DNA from: JAJVID01 sp035275805
GTDB lineage: Bacteria > Acidobacteriota > Blastocatellia > RBC074
Assembly: GCA_035275805.1 (NCBI GenBank)
Contig: DATEMG010000218.1
Location: forward strand, 1 to 8,694
Length of the DNA stretch: 8,694 nt
Direction: 5' to 3'
Below the pieces are notes generated by a model. It saw nothing but the letters and a program-made list of their open reading frames with translations. It had not been told where the DNA came from and ran no database searches. The translations under genes were made by a program, and so were the position numbers. Below, in pieces: positions 5,680 through 8,694 of this stretch; the first letter of the stretch is position 1, and each line of letters begins with the position of its first letter.

Positions 5680-6702
5680 ATGACAAAGAAGTTTTGCAAA
5701 CAATGTGGGAACGCCCTGACCAAAGCAGGAGCGAAATTCTGCACGACTTGTGGCGCGACGGTGGACGGCGCGGAGATCGGGGACCTAAGCGATCAGGAGA
5801 CCAAAGGCTTACCCGGAGAACAAAGTGATCAGACAGCTTTCGCCACCGAAGTAATTCCGGCGATAACGCCGCCTTCTTATGAAACGGAAGAAATGCCGCG
5901 AATGATAATCACGGCGCGGGTTGAAGAGAGGGCGACGGAGGTTATCGAGGCTATCGCCCCTACAACTGCCGCAAAATCGTCAAAAAAACAGACGGAACCG
6001 GCGCAGGAAAAACAGCCATCGGCCCAACAGCCAGGAGGGAATCCTGGAGGGAGGAAGAAATTGGCGCTGGCCGCGGCGATCGGTGTTGTGGTGGGTTTGG
6101 CGCTGGTGGCGGTGGCATTCTTAATTGTCAACTCGCGCAGGGGGTCAGAAGCTCAGGCTGGGACTCAGCCTGTTGACAAAGTCGAACCGTCTACATCGCC
6201 GCAGCCCATTGCTCCTCAGGCCAATCAGCAGGCCAGTCAGGAACCAAGCCCGCCGTCCGGCGTCGACGCGAATAATCAGGCTCAATCGCAAACCAGGCCA
6301 CAACCAGGTTCCTCAATCGGCGAGGTCAAATCGCCCGCTGTTCGTAACAATGAGTCCGCCTCAAATCCGCAACAGCAGGCGGCCGCGAAGCCTACGCCAA
6401 CACCCCCACAGGAAAAACAGGCCGCCGGCGGAACCAGCGCCGCCGAACATAAAGCCCAGGGAATCAACTACCTGAGCTCTGGCCGCTACCAGGAGGCGCT
6501 ACAGGAGTTCGAGTACGTCAAGAAACTCGATCCGGGCGACAAGGACGTCTATTACCTGTTCGGTTCGACCTACCTAAAAATGAATCAACTGGAGCGGGCG
6601 CTCGAAGCTTACCGCCAATGCACGTCGGGACCTTACGTTTCCCCGTCTCAGTACCAGGTGAAGAATCTGGAGAAGAAAGTCGGCAAGGTCAACGCGAAAT
6701 GA
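5680..6702 (+). CDS. Zinc-ribbon, single-pass membrane protein with C-terminal TPR repeats
   Basis: The product has 340 residues. The ATG at 5680 has AAAGGA about 6 bases upstream; the earlier in-frame start has no such site. The N-terminus is a zinc ribbon with two CxxC pairs (C6/C9 and C21/C24). A low-complexity acidic and Gln/Lys stretch follows. One transmembrane helix covers about residues 127-150 (LALAAAIGVVVGLALVAVAF), flanked by RKK before and SRR after. A long Pro/Gln/Ser/Asn-rich linker (about 155-250) leads to two TPR-like repeats (about 255-322: GINYLSSGRYQEALQEFEYV, then YLFGSTYLKMNQLERALEAY). The charge pattern suggests the ribbon is cytoplasmic and the TPR region outside, where it could hold a partner protein. 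Zinc-ribbon/TPR architectures recur as scaffolds in Acidobacteriota and related phyla, with no assigned function. The stop overlaps the opposing gene's end by 14 bp. Confidence 0.87.
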   Translation: MTKKFCKQCGNALTKAGAKFCTTCGATVDGAEIGDLSDQETKGLPGEQSDQTAFATEVIPAITPPSYETEEMPRMIITARVEERATEVIEAIAPTTAAKSSKKQTEPAQEKQPSAQQPGGNPGGRKKLALAAAIGVVVGLALVAVAFLIVNSRRGSEAQAGTQPVDKVEPSTSPQPIAPQANQQASQEPSPPSGVDANNQAQSQTRPQPGSSIGEVKSPAVRNNESASNPQQQAAAKPTPTPPQEKQAAGGTSAAEHKAQGINYLSSGRYQEALQEFEYVKKLDPGDKDVYYLFGSTYLKMNQLERALEAYRQCTSGPYVSPSQYQVKNLEKKVGKVNAK

Positions 6703-8578
6703 TCTTGTGAGCCGTCAAACGATTATCTTTCGCGACGTAAATCAGCCCAACGGTCTCGTCGTTCGAGAACCTGTAATCGAGATCATCCAGCGAGACTATC
6801 CGCTCGGTCTGGCCCGTGTTCAGATTGACGCCAGCCAATCCGCGCCCGCCTTCAGGTTTCAGCTCGGTGTAAAAGTACATAAACTGGCCGCGCAGAGTCG
6901 CCAGTTGCTGTCGCCGCCACAGAAAACGCGAGAGCTTGTCGAGTTGGCGCGAGGGATCGAGTCGATCCATTAACCTCTCTTCGACATCGACATCTACTGA
7001 AATTTGCGCCGTGATCGTCCGCGCGCGCGCCGCGCGAACGGCCCGCTGCGCAAGATCGGCGCGCGAGATAACGCCGTAGCCTTTTACCTGCGACGTGACG
7101 TACTCCCGCGCGGCGCCGGCGGCGTAATCGGTCAGGTTAGGCATAACCGCGCGCGAAGCCACTCCCGACCACCGCAGCGCGCTCACGCCGCGGGCGAGTT
7201 GAACGCCGCGAAAGGCCGTCGTAGCGACCCCGCCGTAGCGAAAATAAATCGAAGCGGCGCGCGCCGTGATCGCCCCTATCGTTCGCAGAACGCCTCGCCC
7301 CGGCGGGTCGTGGCGGGCGCGCCAGACGGCTTCCCCGCCACGCGTCATGTCGAACCCCGCAATCTCATTCCGACCGCCGACGACGGCCTGCCTTTCTTCG
7401 TTGATCAGGACGAAGGCCGCGCGGTCAATGCGGTGCTTCAGACGTTTGACCGCCTTGCCGTTCGATGCGTCAATCGCGATCAACTCGTCGCGGTCGGCGA
7501 CGAGCGCGGTCGAGGCGTCGGCCAGCGCGAGGTTCGTGATGCCTTTGTCTGCGCCGCGATAACGCCAGAGTATTTTTCCGCTCGACGGATCGACCGCGCT
7601 GACGCCATAAGGCCCGCGCTCGACGACCTCGCCGTCTTTCAACCCCGTGAACTGTCCGCCGGTTCTGACGAAGAGCAGACCGCCCGCCAGAATCATTTCC
7701 GGCGTCAGCCCCAGGTCTTTCGCCTCCCAGACCTCGCGCCCCGTCTCGCGCGCGATCGCCCGCACGCGCCCGCGCCCCGAAACATAAATATGCCGCTCGT
7801 CGACGACTGGATCGGCTTCAGTCAAAGCCAGCCCTTCTTCATTGACGCGAAACTTCTCTCTGATCCCTTCCTTACCCGTGCGCGCGTCCAGCGAGGTCAC
7901 GCCTTCGTAAAAGAGCCACAACCGGCCGTCCAGGAAGAACGGCGCGCGATAGTTATCGAGCGTGTAGAAGGTCTCGTCGCCGTCCCCGCTCCAGCGAGCT
8001 GGCGTCATCTCGACCTCGCTCTCCAGATCGCGCTTCCACAACTCATCGCCCGTGGCAAGGTTCAACAGGTGGAGCGTGGGTCGTCGTTTGAAGCCCGCTT
8101 TCGGCCCGGCCTTGGCGTCACGAACGAAGACGACTGCGGCCAGATCATTCTCCGGATCGACGGCCATCTGCATCACGCCGCCTTTGATCTTGTCGCTGCG
8201 CCACAAAACATTGCCCGACATCAGATCGACGCCCTCGACGCGGGTCTTTCCCCCTTTTTCAAAACTGAGCAGCAACAGGTCGGTCCCGACTACCGGCGCG
8301 ACGTCCGATTCGTCCAACCGAATGTCCTTGCGACGCCACAATATCTCTCCCGTTTCGCCGTCCACGGCGTAGAGCGATTTTTCAGTCCCGACGATCAATG
8401 CGCCAAGTTCGGTCGTTTGGTGAAAGAGCGCACGGCTATCGAATTTCGCGGACCACGGCGATGAAGGAGGCGCGACGGCTTTCGCGGCCGGCAGGATGAA
8501 AAGAGGCGACAGAAGGAGAGAAAGAAAGAGAGACCTTTTTGCGCGTGGGAGGCGCAGAATCGAAACCTTTAACACCAT
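6689..8578 (-). CDS. Secreted PQQ/BamB-like beta-propeller repeat protein
   Basis: The product has 629 residues. The start at 8576-8578 is chosen because AAAGGA lies 7 bases upstream and the signal peptide follows (basic RLPRAKR, then SLFLSLLLSPLFILPAAKA). The body has about eight PQQ-propeller blade signatures of the form x-x-x-D-x-x-[TS]-G-x-x-x-W-x: LYAVDGETGEILWRR, VEGVDLMSGNVLWRS, LHLLNLATGDELWKR, VTSLDARTGKEG, VRAIARETGREVWEA, VSAVDPSSGKILWRY, LIAIDASNGKAVKR and IAGFDMTRGGEAVWR. These are the Trp-docking turns of PQQ quinoprotein and BamB-type propellers. A helical Ala/Arg-rich insert (about 475-560) precedes a last blade (LAGVNLNTGQTERIV). It is longer than BamB (about 390 residues). 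No residues specific to alcohol-dehydrogenase quinoproteins were recognised, so a periplasmic binding or assembly role is likelier than catalysis. The convergent neighbour's stop overlaps its own. Confidence 0.85.
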   Translation of the reverse strand: MVLKVSILRLPRAKRSLFLSLLLSPLFILPAAKAVAPPSSPWSAKFDSRALFHQTTELGALIVGTEKSLYAVDGETGEILWRRKDIRLDESDVAPVVGTDLLLLSFEKGGKTRVEGVDLMSGNVLWRSDKIKGGVMQMAVDPENDLAAVVFVRDAKAGPKAGFKRRPTLHLLNLATGDELWKRDLESEVEMTPARWSGDGDETFYTLDNYRAPFFLDGRLWLFYEGVTSLDARTGKEGIREKFRVNEEGLALTEADPVVDERHIYVSGRGRVRAIARETGREVWEAKDLGLTPEMILAGGLLFVRTGGQFTGLKDGEVVERGPYGVSAVDPSSGKILWRYRGADKGITNLALADASTALVADRDELIAIDASNGKAVKRLKHRIDRAAFVLINEERQAVVGGRNEIAGFDMTRGGEAVWRARHDPPGRGVLRTIGAITARAASIYFRYGGVATTAFRGVQLARGVSALRWSGVASRAVMPNLTDYAAGAAREYVTSQVKGYGVISRADLAQRAVRAARARTITAQISVDVDVEERLMDRLDPSRQLDKLSRFLWRRQQLATLRGQFMYFYTELKPEGGRGLAGVNLNTGQTERIVSLDDLDYRFSNDETVGLIYVAKDNRLTAHKIISR

Positions 8579-8656
8579 CCACAAATCCTTTCGGGGAGCC
8601 GAAATTGCCGTGCATAGTGTAACGACCCGGCCCGCCTTCAACAACTCGCGGCAAAT

Positions 8657-8694
8657 TTATGTCACGCCGCGCGCCAGAGCGATTTTTCGGGCGA
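8657..8694 (-). CDS. Possible C-terminal tail of a gene entering from the right edge (partial)
   Basis: On the minus strand one frame is open from the right edge and reads ARKIALARGVT before TAA at 8657-8659, ending 78 bases upstream of the propeller gene's start. The composition is protein-like, but 12 codons cannot prove coding. A second frame (SPEKSLWRAA, TGA at 8662-8664) is also possible. If real, it would be co-directional with the propeller gene and might share a transcript. Confidence 0.25.
   Translation of the reverse strand, partial: ARKIALARGVT

Noticed and set aside
7004..8464. Long open frame (486 codons) on the plus strand
   Set aside because: It lies wholly opposite the propeller gene, is Arg/Ala/Pro-rich with no domain pattern, and arises from GC-rich codon bias in the real minus-strand gene.

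Overview
The window is a piece of a bacterial chromosome of moderately high GC (about 60% in most genes). It carries seven complete protein genes, one gene cut by the left edge, a possible gene tail at the right edge, one tRNA and one decayed integrase. The repertoire (secreted PQQ-type beta-propeller, EF-hand protein, zinc-ribbon/TPR membrane protein, COG2316-like HD hydrolase, SpoIIAA-like protein) and the short palindromic repeats between genes would fit a soil-type Acidobacteriota such as Blastocatellia. That assignment is an impression from gene content and was not tested by a search.

Layout. 1-374 (+) is the C-terminal receiver domain of a larger two-component protein. 447-872 (-) is an AT-rich SpoIIAA/STAS-like gene whose C-terminus carries a 25-codon tandem duplication ending in TAG. 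908-1247 (+) is the frameshifted catalytic end of a tyrosine recombinase, pointing at the 3' end of a tRNA-Leu(CAG) at 1285-1368 (-). This looks like the scar of an element integrated at the tRNA, and the SpoIIAA-like gene may be its cargo. 1407-1973 (-) is an HD-domain hydrolase; a roughly 87-bp inverted repeat abuts its ribosome-binding site.

2186-4165 (+) encodes a secreted, membrane-anchored alpha/beta-hydrolase-like protein that has lost its catalytic Ser (GGC Gly codon) and shows no candidate catalytic His. 4375-5028 (+) is a small single-domain transaldolase. It lies between two hairpins, each built from short tandem repeats facing their inverted copies and sharing a similar loop. 5121-5543 (-) is a secreted four-EF-hand protein, transcribed towards the transaldolase. 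5680-6702 (+) is a zinc-ribbon / transmembrane / TPR protein. Its stop overlaps by 14 bp the stop of a secreted PQQ/BamB-like beta-propeller protein at 6689-8578 (-).

No multi-gene operon is evident: most genes are single transcription units in alternating directions. The only co-directional tight pair is the HD gene and the tRNA, 38 bp apart. No complete undescribed system is evident. The points most worth following are the inactivated lipase-like protein, the paired tandem-repeat hairpins around the transaldolase, the tRNA-linked integrase scar with its AT-rich neighbour, and the repeat-extended SpoIIAA-like gene.
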